Shown: positions 23,846-35,555, counted from the first letter of the stretch. The stretch is 64,000 nt of DNA from Citrobacter freundii ATCC 8090 = MTCC 1658 = NBRC 12681 (GCF_011064845.1 NZ_CP049015.1:1302001-1366000); one strand, 5' to 3'. Notes: generated from the sequence alone by a model not told the origin. A program made the numbers and translations.

Positions 23846-24256
23846 GTGAATATTAGCGATGTTGCGAAAAGAACCGGTTTGACCAGCAAAGCGATACGCT
23901 TTTATGAAGAAAAAGGCTTAGTGACGCCGCCGCTGCGTAGCGAAAATGGCTATCGCACATACAACCAACAGCATCTGAATGAACTTACGCTGCTGCGCCA
24001 GGCACGCCAGGTGGGTTTTAATCTCGAAGAGTGCGGCGAACTGGTGAATCTGTTTAACGATCCGGCGCGTCATAGCGCAGATGTGAAAAAGCGTACCTTA
24101 GAAAAGGTCGCGGACATTGAGAGGCATATCAGCGAGCTGCAGGCCATGCGCTTGCATTTGCTGGCACTGGCGGAGAGTTGCCCTGGCGATGACAGCGCCG
24201 AATGCCCGATCATTGATAACCTCTCCGGCTGCTGCCACCATAAAGCGAAGGCTTAA
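23846..24256 (+). CDS. cueR: Copper-responsive MerR-family activator CueR
   Basis: A protein of 136 residues; E. coli CueR has 135. The N-terminal winged helix-turn-helix ([20 protein letters not shown]) precedes the dimerisation helix and the metal loop [11 protein letters not shown], whose two Cys hold Cu(I). A Cys/His tail (CCHHKAKA) is also usual. It twists copA and cueO promoters for transcription when copper enters the cytoplasm. The start is GTG, with GGGGGA before it. In E. coli copA and cueR are close; here haem genes and prophage lie on its left. Confidence 0.95.
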   Translation: MNISDVAKRTGLTSKAIRFYEEKGLVTPPLRSENGYRTYNQQHLNELTLLRQARQVGFNLEECGELVNLFNDPARHSADVKKRTLEKVADIERHISELQAMRLHLLALAESCPGDDSAECPIIDNLSGCCHHKAKA

Positions 24257-24969
24257 CGGCGAGGGGGATTAAGCATAAATACCACCGTCCCGCGGTACCA
24301 CGGGGATTTCTCAAGCTGCGCTTCAGCCTGCGGGTCCCGGCTACCGTTTTGCACCAGCCCCAGCTTAAACGGAATGCGCAGACGACTGAGTGCGGGCAGA
24401 TACGCCTGATAATTCGTTACCGTATGACGGCCCTGATAGCTCTGGACCACCAGTTCATCGACCGCCAGCGCATTCAGCGTGGCGACGTCGCCCGTTTTTG
24501 CCCAATCCAGCAGTCCAGTCACGCCAAGTGCAAACTCGGCCGGTAACTGTTGGCGTAATTGCTGCAGAAAGCGGGCGTAATCGGCAAGCTGATGGGTCGC
24601 CGCGTCAAAATCAACCTGCAGGCCGAGCACATGATTCCCGGCGGTCTGCCAGCGTTGCATCAATCTTATGATGCGAGCCGGGATCGCCTCCGGTACGTCG
24701 AGCGTGGTAAAGCGCACGGTCAGCCAGATCGAGGGAAAAGACAGGCGGCTGACCGGCAGCCCGAGACGCTGGAAAACCACGTTACCCGAACGAACCAGCA
24801 CCTCACCCTGATGCAGATAGACCGTTTGCGCGTCTTTCAGTTCGTCACTGGCCTTCACGCCGGACCACAGCCAGAAGGCCGGATGCTCACGGGCGGCGAC
24901 GATATCCGCCGCCTGCGGCTGGCCTGTCAGCAGCGCGGTTACCAGTAGTATTTGAGTTTTTGCGCCCAC
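24253..24969 (-). CDS. Exported DUF3142-like protein, unknown function
   Basis: A protein of 238 residues with a short N-terminal hydrophobic segment, likely a signal peptide ending near GQPQAAD. The rest looks like a TIM-barrel-like DUF3142 domain: [18 protein letters not shown] and [15 protein letters not shown] carry Asp and Tyr residues placed as in sugar-hydrolase-like folds, and it ends [14 protein letters not shown] carbohydrate role is inference only. Its 5' end overlaps the 3' end of the large upstream gene by 31 bases in another frame, so the two are coupled. It converges on cueR with a four-base overlap. Confidence 0.75.
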   Translation of the reverse strand: MGAKTQILLVTALLTGQPQAADIVAAREHPAFWLWSGVKASDELKDAQTVYLHQGEVLVRSGNVVFQRLGLPVSRLSFPSIWLTVRFTTLDVPEAIPARIIRLMQRWQTAGNHVLGLQVDFDAATHQLADYARFLQQLRQQLPAEFALGVTGLLDWAKTGDVATLNALAVDELVVQSYQGRHTVTNYQAYLPALSRLRIPFKLGLVQNGSRDPQAEAQLEKSPWYRGTVVFMLNPPRR

Positions 24970-27083
24970 GGACTTCCCGGATACTGCGTTTTCAGTTGGG
25001 TGAACCAGCCTTTACGCTGCAGTTTATCCACTTCCTCACCGCCGCACTCGTTAGAGCCTGACGGCGCATAGCACATGATGGCGCGATACAGCGCGAAGCT
25101 CTTGTCTTCAACCTCTGCTTTCGGCGAAGTGATCACCTGCTGATAGTAGCGTTGCCTGTCGAACTGACCGAACGGCTCCTTGCGCGATATTGCTGATTCA
25201 AGAACGTCGTTGCCAGCACTGTTTTTCCACAAATCGACGTGGGTTTGCGTGGTGCGGAAGAATTCGCCTAAGCAGTTCAGCGCGTGGGCATCATCCGCTT
25301 TTTTGCTCAATACCGTTACCGTTTCATTGAGGCTGCGACAGGTGTAACCGCGCTCGGCAGCGTCGCCGTTCCAGTCGAAAATACTCAGATTAACGTCATC
25401 AAACGCGTCGCCAATAACCGGCGGAGTAATGGCGCTGGCCAGTTTTCTGTCATTCAACCAGTCGCCAAAGCGGTTTTCGGTAAGATCGCGTACCAGCAGC
25501 GTATGCAGGGCGATGGTACGCTCTTCATTGTTAGGTCCATGGATGGCCTGCTGGCGCAGCAGTTCAGGCGAGGCCTGTGTTTTCAGTATCTGCGAGCGAA
25601 AACGCAGGTTGGTTACTGCGCTTTCTGGGGCAAATACCGCCGCCACGTCGCCGCTATAAACCAGCGTTGCGGCGAGCTTAGCCTGTACATACTGCTGCTG
25701 TTCGTTGTCCTGGCTGAGTTTTAGCAACTGCAGCCAGAAATCACGCGCCGCGCTCCAGTTCTTCTGGCCCATCAGCGCTTCGCCGTACAGCACTTGTTCG
25801 CTGAAGGCGAGGGTATCGTGAATGGCGAGTTTCTGCGCTGGCGTAACTGCCTGAATAATCGCCGCGTAGTTCTCCGTCGCCAGCCACAGATTCAGTTGCA
25901 GATCGCGCCATAGCGGCAGTTTTTGGCTCTGCTCAAACACCGGTTTGCTGGCATCGAGCTGCGCCTGGGTCAGCGTGGGTTTACTGTTGTTATCCAGACG
26001 CAGCGCGCGCAGCAGTTCGATATAGCTGACAAGCGGCGCATCGGGGAATGCTTCCACCACGGACTGTTCGTAGAACGCCATACCGTAGACATTATCGTAT
26101 TCGATGACTATTTCTCGCAGTTGCCGAGCGTCAGCCGACTGCTGGAGCGTCTGCTCATACAACCCGGCCAGCTGCGGCCACGCCTGTAAATACCAGTTGA
26201 TGCGACGCAGCATACCGCGCGCGGAGTCGGCATACAGGCCTTGCGGGTAACGTTGCAGATAGGCTTGCGCCTGCGTCTGAGCCTGAGTCGCGTCCTCGCG
26301 GTTAATTTTTGCAATATCAAAATCGCCGTATTCGCCCACGCTGTTCTGGCTGCTCTTGTTCAACGCCGCACGCATCAGCATGTATTGCGCGGTCTCTGCC
26401 AGCCACGGGCGCTCACTTTTGGCAAGCTGAGTGAAATCCCGTTCGGCGCTGGCATAATCACCGGCATAGAAACTGGCAGCTGCGGCCAGATAATTTTTAT
26501 AGGACTGAGCCGGTGAATCAGCCGGGAGGGTGGCAAGTGAAGACTCAATTTGCTCGCGGGTTGCCCCGGATAGCAGCCCCGTACGCGCCTGGGCTAAGGC
26601 CTGGCGCTGTTCCGCCGTTAACGTCGAGTCGGCCAGCAGTGCGGCAAAAAATGCGCTGACACTCTCGGTGTTATTCGAAACATGACGGTTCTCAAGCTCA
26701 GCGTCGTTGACGTTTATTTCGTCTGCGCTAATGTTCAGTTCGGCCATCTGTCGGGAGAGTGGGCTGTCTGCGGCGGATGCCGGAGCAGCGGCTGGCTGCG
26801 AGGTTGCCTCATCCCATTGCGGGTGATAGGCAAAATAGAAATCCCGGGAGCGGGTGATATCCGCTGGCATTGATTGCACCGGCAGAGCAAATGATTTTTC
26901 CTGGCTCAGCAGCCGCAGCAGGTTGTCGCGACTGTCGTTTTCAGGGTTGAAGGTCGGCGTGCCTTTCAGCAGGCAGCTGTCGTCGCTCCATTTGCAGTCT
27001 TCCATATCGAAAGAGGCGAATGCCTGCGGGGCGGCGGTCAGTAATGTGCAAAGGGCAAAGGCAAGGGGTGTCTTCCTGACCAT
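24939..27083 (-). CDS. Large periplasmic repeat (TPR-like) protein, unknown function
   Basis: A protein of 714 residues with a signal peptide (MVRKTPLAFALCTLLTAAPQAFA). After an Ala/Ser-rich linker at about 95-110, the body is nearly all helical, with repeated pairs such as YLAAAASFYAGDYASAERDF and EQVLYGEALMGQKNWSAARD, the pattern of TPR/Sel1-like solenoids. Cys pairs near the N-terminus (CKWSDDSC) and in the last third (YTCRSLNE, LNCLGEFF, MCYAP, NECGG) suggest disulphides, in keeping with the periplasm. No enzyme motif is visible. It is coupled to the DUF3142-like gene; together they may build or trim an envelope polymer, but this is inference. Confidence 0.75.
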   Translation of the reverse strand: MVRKTPLAFALCTLLTAAPQAFASFDMEDCKWSDDSCLLKGTPTFNPENDSRDNLLRLLSQEKSFALPVQSMPADITRSRDFYFAYHPQWDEATSQPAAAPASAADSPLSRQMAELNISADEINVNDAELENRHVSNNTESVSAFFAALLADSTLTAEQRQALAQARTGLLSGATREQIESSLATLPADSPAQSYKNYLAAAASFYAGDYASAERDFTQLAKSERPWLAETAQYMLMRAALNKSSQNSVGEYGDFDIAKINREDATQAQTQAQAYLQRYPQGLYADSARGMLRRINWYLQAWPQLAGLYEQTLQQSADARQLREIVIEYDNVYGMAFYEQSVVEAFPDAPLVSYIELLRALRLDNNSKPTLTQAQLDASKPVFEQSQKLPLWRDLQLNLWLATENYAAIIQAVTPAQKLAIHDTLAFSEQVLYGEALMGQKNWSAARDFWLQLLKLSQDNEQQQYVQAKLAATLVYSGDVAAVFAPESAVTNLRFRSQILKTQASPELLRQQAIHGPNNEERTIALHTLLVRDLTENRFGDWLNDRKLASAITPPVIGDAFDDVNLSIFDWNGDAAERGYTCRSLNETVTVLSKKADDAHALNCLGEFFRTTQTHVDLWKNSAGNDVLESAISRKEPFGQFDRQRYYQQVITSPKAEVEDKSFALYRAIMCYAPSGSNECGGEEVDKLQRKGWFTQLKTQYPGSPWAQKLKYYW

Positions 27084-27102
27084 AGTCTTATTTCCTGTCT
27101 TT

Positions 27103-27561
27103 TTAGTGTGATACCGCTTTAATAATCAGGGTTATCCCTTCAACGGCAATGACTTCAACCTGCGTTCCGGCGCTCAAATCGTCGCTGGCGCTAACGGGCC
27201 ATGAGCTATCGCCGACGCGCATGTGTCCGCGACCATTGACCAGGGCGGTTTCCAGAATAAATCGTCGGCCAACCAGCTGCTGTCCGCGCTGGTTAAGATG
27301 GCTGTCGGCGGGTTTCTGCTCCTGAACGCGCCTTGCCAGCCATTTCCACCACAGCCACGCCGCCAGCAGGGTGAGGACGGCGAACATTGCCCCCTGCCAC
27401 GCCCAGTCTAGCGGAACGAGCCAGACGACCAGACCGGTAATCACCGCTGCCACGCCGCTCCACAGCAGATAGCCGTTGCCGCCCAGCATCTCGGCGGCGA
27501 GTAGCAAACCGCCGAGGCTGAGCCAGAAGATGTGCGGGTGCACCAGAATCATCGCTATCAT
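27103..27561 (-). CDS. ybbJ: NfeD-family membrane protein YbbJ
   Basis: A protein of 152 residues with two to three N-terminal hydrophobic helices ([20 protein letters not shown], then [11 protein letters not shown]) and a C-terminal OB-fold-like beta domain ([20 protein letters not shown]). It is the NfeD partner of the SPFH protein QmcA, with which it overlaps by four bases. In E. coli the pair is implicated in membrane quality control and suppresses some htpX/ftsH phenotypes; the exact activity is unsettled. Confidence 0.92.
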   Translation of the reverse strand: MIAMILVHPHIFWLSLGGLLLAAEMLGGNGYLLWSGVAAVITGLVVWLVPLDWAWQGAMFAVLTLLAAWLWWKWLARRVQEQKPADSHLNQRGQQLVGRRFILETALVNGRGHMRVGDSSWPVSASDDLSAGTQVEVIAVEGITLIIKAVSH

Positions 27562-28475
27562 GATTTTTTCCGCTCGCTGGCGCTGTCCTTAACCAGTTCG
27601 GCGATCCCGGCAATAGAGCCCATCAGGCTGCTGGCATCCAGCGGCATCATCACCACTTTGCTGTTATTCGACGAGCCGATATGCTGCAGCGCTTCGGTGT
27701 ATTTCTGTGCCACGAAGTAGTTCACTGCCTGAATATCCCCAGCAGCAATGGCCTCAGACACCATCTGCGTTGCGCGAGCTTCGGCTTCTGCTGAACGTTC
27801 ACGCGCTTCAGCCTGTAAAAACGCGGACTGGCGTTCACCTTCCGCTTTAAGGATCTTCGACTGTTTCTCACCTTCGGCCTTGACGATTTCTGCCTGACGG
27901 ATCCCCTCGGCCTCAAGAATGTAGGCACGCTTGGTACGTTCGGCTTTCATCTGCGCGTTCATCGCGTCGATAAGTTCTGCCGGAGGACGCACGTCGCGGA
28001 TCTCGATACGGGTGATTTTGATGCCCCAGGGATTCGTGGCTTCATCAACAATATGCAGCAGGCGCGTGTTGATGTTGTCGCGTTGGGAAAGCATTTCATC
28101 GAGTTCCATCGAACCGAGAACGGTACGAATGTTGGTCATGGTCAGGTTGATAATCGCCAGTTCCAGGTTGCTGACTTCATAGGCCGCTTTCGGCGCGTCG
28201 ATCACCTGAATAAAGCACACGGCATCAATTGCGACGTTGGCGTTATCTTTGGAGATGACTTCCTGAGAAGGGATATCAAGCACCTGTTCCATCATGTTGA
28301 TCTTACGACCAATGCGGTCCATGAACGGCACAACAAGGCTTAAACCCGGTTGCAGGGTTTTGGTGTAACGGCCAAAACGCTCTACCGTCCACTGATATCC
28401 CTGCGGGACGATTTTGACGCCAGCGCCGACGATCACCAGCGCGACAAAAATAAGAATAGGAATAAAAATGAGCAT
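27558..28475 (-). CDS. qmcA: SPFH/band-7 membrane protein QmcA
   Basis: A protein of 305 residues, the same size as E. coli QmcA. One N-terminal membrane helix ([18 protein letters not shown]) is followed by the band-7 domain ([20 protein letters not shown]) and a long Ala/Glu-rich coiled coil ([20 protein letters not shown]), which drives oligomer cages. It works with YbbJ in inner-membrane protease regulation. The gene is divergent from fetA across 134 bases. Confidence 0.94.
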   Translation of the reverse strand: MLIFIPILIFVALVIVGAGVKIVPQGYQWTVERFGRYTKTLQPGLSLVVPFMDRIGRKINMMEQVLDIPSQEVISKDNANVAIDAVCFIQVIDAPKAAYEVSNLELAIINLTMTNIRTVLGSMELDEMLSQRDNINTRLLHIVDEATNPWGIKITRIEIRDVRPPAELIDAMNAQMKAERTKRAYILEAEGIRQAEIVKAEGEKQSKILKAEGERQSAFLQAEARERSAEAEARATQMVSEAIAAGDIQAVNYFVAQKYTEALQHIGSSNNSKVVMMPLDASSLMGSIAGIAELVKDSASERKKS

Positions 28476-28609
28476 TGATGAAACCTCCTGTTGTGCTGTC
28501 CTTTACTGCCTCATTAATCAAATTATACCCGATTTATCAAGGTGGGCTCCCTTATAATAAATTACAGGGATAGACTGTCTGCACGAAAGATGTAAAAAAG
28601 GAATGGGTA

Positions 28610-29287
28610 ATGGAAGAAAGCAGTATTTTGCTTCAGTTAAAAAATGTCGCATGGCAGGCAGGTGAGACGCAGGTTCTCAATAACATCTGTTTTGATCTCC
28701 GCGCCGGAGAATTTAAGTTGATTACCGGCCAGTCCGGCTGTGGGAAAAGTACGTTACTCAAGATTGTGGCGTCATTAATGAGTCCGACTGCCGGTGAAAT
28801 TCTCTTTGAAGGCAAGGAGATCAATACCCTCAAGCCGGAAACGTATCGCCAGCAGGTCTCCTATTGTGCGCAAACGCCTGCTTTGTTTGGTGACACCGTT
28901 TACGACAACCTCATTTTCCCCTGGCAAATCCGTAACAAACGTCCGGAGCCGGATGCGTTTCTGAGCGATCTGGCCCGTTTTGATCTCCCCGAGACGATCC
29001 TCAGAAAAAGCATCAATGAGCTGTCCGGTGGCGAGAAGCAGCGCGTCTCGCTAATTCGTAATTTGCAGTTTCTGCCCAAAATTCTGCTGCTTGATGAAAT
29101 CACCAGCGCGCTGGATGAGGCTAATAAACGTAATGTGAACGAATTAATTCACCACTATGTTCGCGATAAGAATATTGCGGTGCTGTGGGTGACGCACGAC
29201 AAAGATGAAATTACGCATGCGGATAATGTCATAACCCTTCAACCGCACGCCGGAGAAATGCAGGAAGCACGCAATGAACGAGCATAA
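28610..29287 (+). CDS. fetA: Iron export ABC ATPase FetA (YbbL)
   Basis: A protein of 225 residues with Walker A GQSGCGKST, signature LSGGEKQR and Walker B ILLLDEITSALDE. With FetB it forms an exporter reported to lower iron under oxidative stress. AAAGGAATGGGTA precedes the ATG. It overlaps fetB by 14 bases, and a TATAAT at 28,553-28,558 could be its -10. Confidence 0.93.
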   Translation: MEESSILLQLKNVAWQAGETQVLNNICFDLRAGEFKLITGQSGCGKSTLLKIVASLMSPTAGEILFEGKEINTLKPETYRQQVSYCAQTPALFGDTVYDNLIFPWQIRNKRPEPDAFLSDLARFDLPETILRKSINELSGGEKQRVSLIRNLQFLPKILLLDEITSALDEANKRNVNELIHHYVRDKNIAVLWVTHDKDEITHADNVITLQPHAGEMQEARNERA

Positions 29288-30053
29288 TATTACCAATGAG
29301 TCCCTGGCATTAGCGATGATGCTGGTGGTGGTGGCGATCCTGATTAGCCACAAAGAAAAACTGGCGCTGGAGAAAGATATTCTCTGGAGCGTTTGCCGGG
29401 CAGTGGTTCAGCTGATTATCGTCGGCTATGTGCTGAAATATATTTTTGGCGTTAACCACAGTATTCTGACCTTACTGATGGTGCTGTTTATCTGCTTTAA
29501 CGCGGCTTATAACGCACAAAAGCGCAGTAAATATATTGATAAAGCTTTCCTCTCGTCGTTTATCGCTATCACGGTGGGGGCGGGGCTAACGCTGGCGGTG
29601 CTGGTTTTGTCTGGCTCTATCGAGTTCACGCCGATGCAGGTCATCCCGATCTCCGGCATGATTGCAGGCAATGCGATGGTGGCAGTGGGGCTGTGTTACA
29701 ACAATCTGGGACAGCGGTTTAACAGCGAACAGCAGCAAATTCAGGAAAAACTTAGCCTCGGCGCGACGCCGAAAGTGGCCTCTGCGCCGCTGATTCGCGA
29801 CAGCATTCGCGCCTCGTTGATCCCAACGATCGACTCTGCAAAAACGGTAGGGCTGGTGAGTTTACCGGGGATGATGTCCGGGTTGATCTTCGCGGGTATT
29901 GATCCAGTAAAAGCGATTAAGTATCAGATTATGGTGACGTTTATGCTGCTTTCTACCGCCAGCCTGTCGACCATTATTGCCTGCTACCTGACTTATCGGA
30001 AGTTCTATAATTCGCGCCACCAATTAGTCGTAACGCATTTGAAGAAGACGTGA
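29274..30053 (+). CDS. fetB: Iron export permease FetB (YbbM)
   Basis: A protein of 259 residues, the E. coli FetB length, starting MNEHNITNESLALAMML. It has about seven hydrophobic helices and the family segments GMIAGNAMVAVGLCYNNLGQ and SLPGMMSGLIFAGIDPV. It is the membrane half of the FetAB iron exporter. The ATG lies inside the end of fetA, so translation is coupled. A REP element follows its stop. Confidence 0.94.
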   Translation: MNEHNITNESLALAMMLVVVAILISHKEKLALEKDILWSVCRAVVQLIIVGYVLKYIFGVNHSILTLLMVLFICFNAAYNAQKRSKYIDKAFLSSFIAITVGAGLTLAVLVLSGSIEFTPMQVIPISGMIAGNAMVAVGLCYNNLGQRFNSEQQQIQEKLSLGATPKVASAPLIRDSIRASLIPTIDSAKTVGLVSLPGMMSGLIFAGIDPVKAIKYQIMVTFMLLSTASLSTIIACYLTYRKFYNSRHQLVVTHLKKT

Positions 30054-30090
30054 TGTGATGCCGGAGGGATCGGTATTGGTAGAATTTGTA

Positions 30091-30118
30091 TGCCCGATAA
30101 GCGCAAGCGCCATCGGGC
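30091..30118. repeat. REP element between fetB and cnoX
   Basis: TGCCCGAT and ATCGGGCA arms enclose AAGCGCAAGCGCC-type sequence, the typical enterobacterial REP palindrome, here placed between converging fetB and cnoX. Confidence 0.88.
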
Positions 30119-30131
30119 AAAATCAAACGGA

Positions 30132-31815
<1,684 letters not shown>

Positions 31816-31843
31816 AACTTTACCTGTCAGGATCTCCGTTGTT

Positions 31844-32470
31844 TTATGAGTCGTGATTTACTAGAGGGGTGAGATGTTGCGCCATCCAGTCGGCAATAAA
31901 CGGCTGAGCGTCACGGTTAGGATGAATACCATCATCCTGCATCCACTGGGGTTTCAGATAAACCTCTTCCATAAAAAATGGCAGCAGAGGAATATCAAAC
32001 TCTTTGGCGAGCTTTGGATAAATCGCGCTAAAGGTTTCATTATAACGGCGACCATAGTTTGCTGGCAGACGAATTTGCATCAGCAGCGGTTCGGCATTTG
32101 CCGCTTTCACATCCTGCAGAATCGTGCGCAGGGTTTGTTCGGTTTGCGCAGGCGCAAAGCCGCGCAGGCCATCGTTACCGCCAAGTTCGACCAGCACCCA
32201 GCGCGGCTGGTGCTGCTTGAGTAATGCAGGCAGACGGGCCAGACCTTGCTGCGAGGTGTCGCCGCTAATGCTGGCATTCACCACTGGCGTTTTGGTTTGC
32301 CATTTATCATTAAGTAGCGCAGGCCACGCGGCGCTGGCGGACATACGGTATCCGGCGCTCAGGCTGTCACCCAGAATTAATAACGTGTCCGCAGCGGCGG
32401 CGCGGAAAGTTAACAGGACCAGGAACAGGAAAGGCCAATGCCAGCGGAAAACATTGTTGAAGTTCATCAT
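31844..32470 (-). CDS. tesA: Acyl-CoA thioesterase I / protease I / lysophospholipase L1 TesA
   Basis: A protein of 208 residues, the E. coli length, from the ATG at 32470 (MMNFNNVFRWH). A signal peptide ends around FRAAAA. The SGNH motifs are present: LILGDSLSAGYR with the nucleophile Ser, the GGNDGLRG block with Asn, and DGIHPNRDAQ with Asp and His. It is a periplasmic hydrolase of acyl thioesters and lysophospholipids. Its start overlaps that of divergent ybbA by 33 bases. Confidence 0.95.
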   Translation of the reverse strand: MMNFNNVFRWHWPFLFLVLLTFRAAAADTLLILGDSLSAGYRMSASAAWPALLNDKWQTKTPVVNASISGDTSQQGLARLPALLKQHQPRWVLVELGGNDGLRGFAPAQTEQTLRTILQDVKAANAEPLLMQIRLPANYGRRYNETFSAIYPKLAKEFDIPLLPFFMEEVYLKPQWMQDDGIHPNRDAQPFIADWMAQHLTPLVNHDS

Positions 32471-33124
32471 CTTAAGAAATCCGTCGGTCAGGGTGATCAA
32501 GAGCTATCCATCCTTACCGGAGTTGAACTGGTTGTCAAACGCGCCGAGACCATTGCGTTGATTGGCGAGTCGGGATCGGGGAAATCCACGCTGCTGGCGA
32601 TCCTCGCCGGGCTGGACGATGGCTCCAGCGGTGAAGTCAGCCTGGTGGGGCAGGCGCTGCACACTATGGACGAAGAAGCCCGGGCGCAGCTGCGGGCGCG
32701 GCACGTGGGTTTTGTCTTCCAGTCATTCATGTTAATTCCAACCCTCAACGCGCTGGAAAACGTCGAACTACCCGCGCTGCTACGCGGCGAAAATAGCGGA
32801 AAAAGTCGTGACGGGGCAAAAACGCTGCTGGAGCAACTGGGGTTGGGAAAACGTCTTGATCATCTTCCGGCCCAGCTTTCCGGCGGGGAGCAGCAACGCG
32901 TAGCGCTGGCACGGGCGTTTAACGGACGCCCTGACGTGCTGTTTGCCGATGAACCAACGGGCAATCTGGACCGCCAGACCGGAGACAAAATCGCCGACCT
33001 GCTGTTTTCTCTGAACCGGGAACACGGTACCACCCTGATTCTGGTGACCCATGACCCGCAGCTGGCGGCGCGTTGCGATAGGCGTTTACGCCTGGTGAAC
33101 GGACAGTTGCAGGAGGAGGCATGA
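32438..33124 (+). CDS. ybbA: LolD-like ABC ATPase YbbA
   Basis: A protein of 228 residues with Walker A GESGSGKST, signature LSGGEQQR and Walker B VLFADEPTGNLD, of the MacB/LolD class that drives mechanotransmission rather than transport through the membrane. It partners YbbP, overlapping it by four bases (ATGA). The E. coli YbbAP-TesA set has been described as a complex that extracts hydrophobic molecules and feeds TesA, which fits the divergent arrangement here. Confidence 0.93.
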   Translation: MPAENIVEVHHLKKSVGQGDQELSILTGVELVVKRAETIALIGESGSGKSTLLAILAGLDDGSSGEVSLVGQALHTMDEEARAQLRARHVGFVFQSFMLIPTLNALENVELPALLRGENSGKSRDGAKTLLEQLGLGKRLDHLPAQLSGGEQQRVALARAFNGRPDVLFADEPTGNLDRQTGDKIADLLFSLNREHGTTLILVTHDPQLAARCDRRLRLVNGQLQEEA

Positions 33125-35535
33125 TTGCACGCTGGTTCTGGCGCGAATGGCGCTCGCCTTCATTACTGATTGTCTGGCTGGCGTTAAGCCTGGCGGTGGC
33201 CTGTGTACTGGCGCTTGGCAATATCAGCGATCGCATGGAAAAAGGGTTGAGCCAGCAAAGTCGTGAGTTTATGGCGGGCGATCGGTCGCTGCAAAGTTCG
33301 CGCGCCGTACCGAAAGCGTGGATTGACGAGGCGCGACAGCGTGGTCTGAAGGTGGGTGAACAGCTCACCTTTGCCACCATGACCTTTGCCCGGGATACGC
33401 CGCAACTGGCGAACGTCAAAGCAGTGGATGATGTGTATCCGATGTACGGCACGCTGCAAACCAATCCGCCGGGGCTGAAACCGCAGCCGGGCTCAGTGCT
33501 GTTGGCCCCGCGTCTGATGGCGCTACTCAACTTAAAAATCGGTGATTCCATCGACGTTGGCGATGCCACCCTGCGCATCGCCGGAGAAGTGGTGCAGGAA
33601 CCGGATTCCGGTTTTAATCCCTTCCAGATAGCGCCGCGCCTGATGATGAACATGGCGGATGTCGAAAAAACGGCGGCGGTCCAGCCGGGAAGCCGTGTGA
33701 CCTGGCGCTATAAATTTGGCGGTACGCCACAGCAACTGGAAGCCTATGAAAAATGGCTGCTTCCGCAGTTAAAGCCGGAACAGCGTTGGTATGGGCTGGA
33801 GCAGGATGAAGGGGCGTTGGGGAAATCACTGGAGCGTTCGCAACAGTTCCTGCTGCTGTCGGCACTGTTAACGCTACTGCTGGCGGTTGCTGCCGTTGCC
33901 GTGGCGATGAATCATTACTGTCGCAGTCGTTACGATTTGGTGGCGATATTAAAAACGCTCGGCGCGGGCAGGGCGCAACTGCGCAAGCTGATTATCGGCC
34001 AGTGGCTGATGGTGCTGACGCTTTCTGGCGTGACCGGCGGGCTGTTCGGGCTGTTATTTGAGCGGGTGCTGGTTGTATTACTGAAGCCAGTTCTGCCCGG
34101 TGAGCTGCCGCCCGCCAGCCTGTGGCCGTGGCTGTGGGCACTCGGTACGATGACCGTCATTTCTCTGCTGGTGGGGCTACGCCCTTATCGCTTGCTGCTG
34201 GCGACGCAGCCGCTGCGGGTACTGCGTCGCGACGTGGTGGCAAACGTCTGGCCGCTTAAGGTCTATCTGCCCGTAGCAACGATAGTTGTGGTTGCGCTGC
34301 TGGCCGGATTGATGGGCGGAAGTATGCTGCTGTGGGCGGTACTGGCCGGGGCGGTGGTGCTGGCGCTGCTGTGCGGCGTGTTGGGCTGGATGTTGCTTAA
34401 CCTGCTGCGTGGTCTGACGCTGACCTCGCTGCCGCTGCGTTTGGCGGTCAGCCGGCTGTTGCGCCAGCCGTGGTCAACGCTGAGCCAGCTGTCGGCATTT
34501 TCGCTGTCCTTTATGCTGCTGGCGCTGTTGCTGGTGCTGCGCGGCGATCTCCTCGATCGCTGGCAGCAGCAAATGCCGCCGGAAAGTCCAAACTATTTTC
34601 TGATCAACATTGCCACCGAGCAGGTGGCTCCGCTGAAGGTTTTCCTTGCTGAGCATCAGGTGATCCCTGAGTCGTTCTACCCGATAGTGCGGGCGCGTCT
34701 GACGGCGATCAATGAGAAATCGACCGAAGGCAATCAGGATGAAGCGCTGAACCGCGAGCTTAATCTGACCTGGCAGGATACCCGCCCGGATCATAACCCG
34801 ATCGTTGCCGGGAGCTGGCCGCCAAAAGCGGGCGAAGTGTCGATGGAAGAGGGGCTGACGAAACGGCTGAACGTTAAGCTTGGCGATCGGGTGACCTTTA
34901 TGGGGGATACCCAGGATTTCAGCGCCACGGTCAGCAGTCTGCGCAAAGTGGACTGGGAAAGCCTGCGACCAAACTTTTTCTTTATCTTCCCTTCCGGCGC
35001 GCTGGATGCTCAGCCACAAAGCTGGTTAACCAGCTTTCGCTGGGAGAACGGCAACGGCATGCTGACGCAGCTTAACCGCGAATTCCCGACTATCAGCCTG
35101 CTGGATATTGGCGCTATTCTCAAACAGGTGAGTCAGGTGCTGGAGCAGGTGAGCCGCGCGCTGGAGGTGATGGTAGTGCTGGTCACCGCTTGCGGTATGT
35201 TGCTGCTATTGGCGCAGGTGCAGGTCGGGATGCGTCAGCGTCATCAGGAACTGGTGGTCTGGCGCACGCTGGGCGCGGGCAAGAAGCTGCTGCGTACCAC
35301 GCTGTGGTGCGAGTTCGCCATGCTCGGGATGGTCGCCGGACTGGTGGCGGCCATCGGGGCGGAAACTGCGCTGGCGGTGCTGCAAACCCGCGTGTTTGAT
35401 TTCCCCTGGGAGCCAGACTGGCGGCTGTGGGTTGTGTTGCCGCTTTGTGGGGCATTGCTGCTCTCTCTCTGTGGCGGATGGCTCGGTTCACGTCTTTTTA
35501 AAGGCAAAGCGCTGTTCCGTCAGTTCAGCAGTTAA
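33121..35535 (+). CDS. ybbP: FtsX-like ABC transporter membrane protein YbbP
   Basis: A protein of 804 residues. One N-terminal membrane helix is followed by a periplasmic domain (about 40-240), then clusters of hydrophobic helices at 245-430 and again near 460, and a second periplasmic part (490-660). The C-terminal FtsX-type triple-helix bundle has VWRTLGAGKKLLRTTLWCE. The ten-helix duplicated FtsX layout is typical of YbbP. It is translated right after ybbA from an overlapping start. A strong terminator follows at 35,556. Confidence 0.93.
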   Translation: MIARWFWREWRSPSLLIVWLALSLAVACVLALGNISDRMEKGLSQQSREFMAGDRSLQSSRAVPKAWIDEARQRGLKVGEQLTFATMTFARDTPQLANVKAVDDVYPMYGTLQTNPPGLKPQPGSVLLAPRLMALLNLKIGDSIDVGDATLRIAGEVVQEPDSGFNPFQIAPRLMMNMADVEKTAAVQPGSRVTWRYKFGGTPQQLEAYEKWLLPQLKPEQRWYGLEQDEGALGKSLERSQQFLLLSALLTLLLAVAAVAVAMNHYCRSRYDLVAILKTLGAGRAQLRKLIIGQWLMVLTLSGVTGGLFGLLFERVLVVLLKPVLPGELPPASLWPWLWALGTMTVISLLVGLRPYRLLLATQPLRVLRRDVVANVWPLKVYLPVATIVVVALLAGLMGGSMLLWAVLAGAVVLALLCGVLGWMLLNLLRGLTLTSLPLRLAVSRLLRQPWSTLSQLSAFSLSFMLLALLLVLRGDLLDRWQQQMPPESPNYFLINIATEQVAPLKVFLAEHQVIPESFYPIVRARLTAINEKSTEGNQDEALNRELNLTWQDTRPDHNPIVAGSWPPKAGEVSMEEGLTKRLNVKLGDRVTFMGDTQDFSATVSSLRKVDWESLRPNFFFIFPSGALDAQPQSWLTSFRWENGNGMLTQLNREFPTISLLDIGAILKQVSQVLEQVSRALEVMVVLVTACGMLLLLAQVQVGMRQRHQELVVWRTLGAGKKLLRTTLWCEFAMLGMVAGLVAAIGAETALAVLQTRVFDFPWEPDWRLWVVLPLCGALLLSLCGGWLGSRLFKGKALFRQFSS

Positions 35536-35555
35536 TTCATATTCGTGATGATTAC

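Noticed and set aside
32919..33653. Minus-strand ORF of 244 residues over ybbA/ybbP
   Set aside because: Antisense to two well-conserved genes and without recognisable domains.
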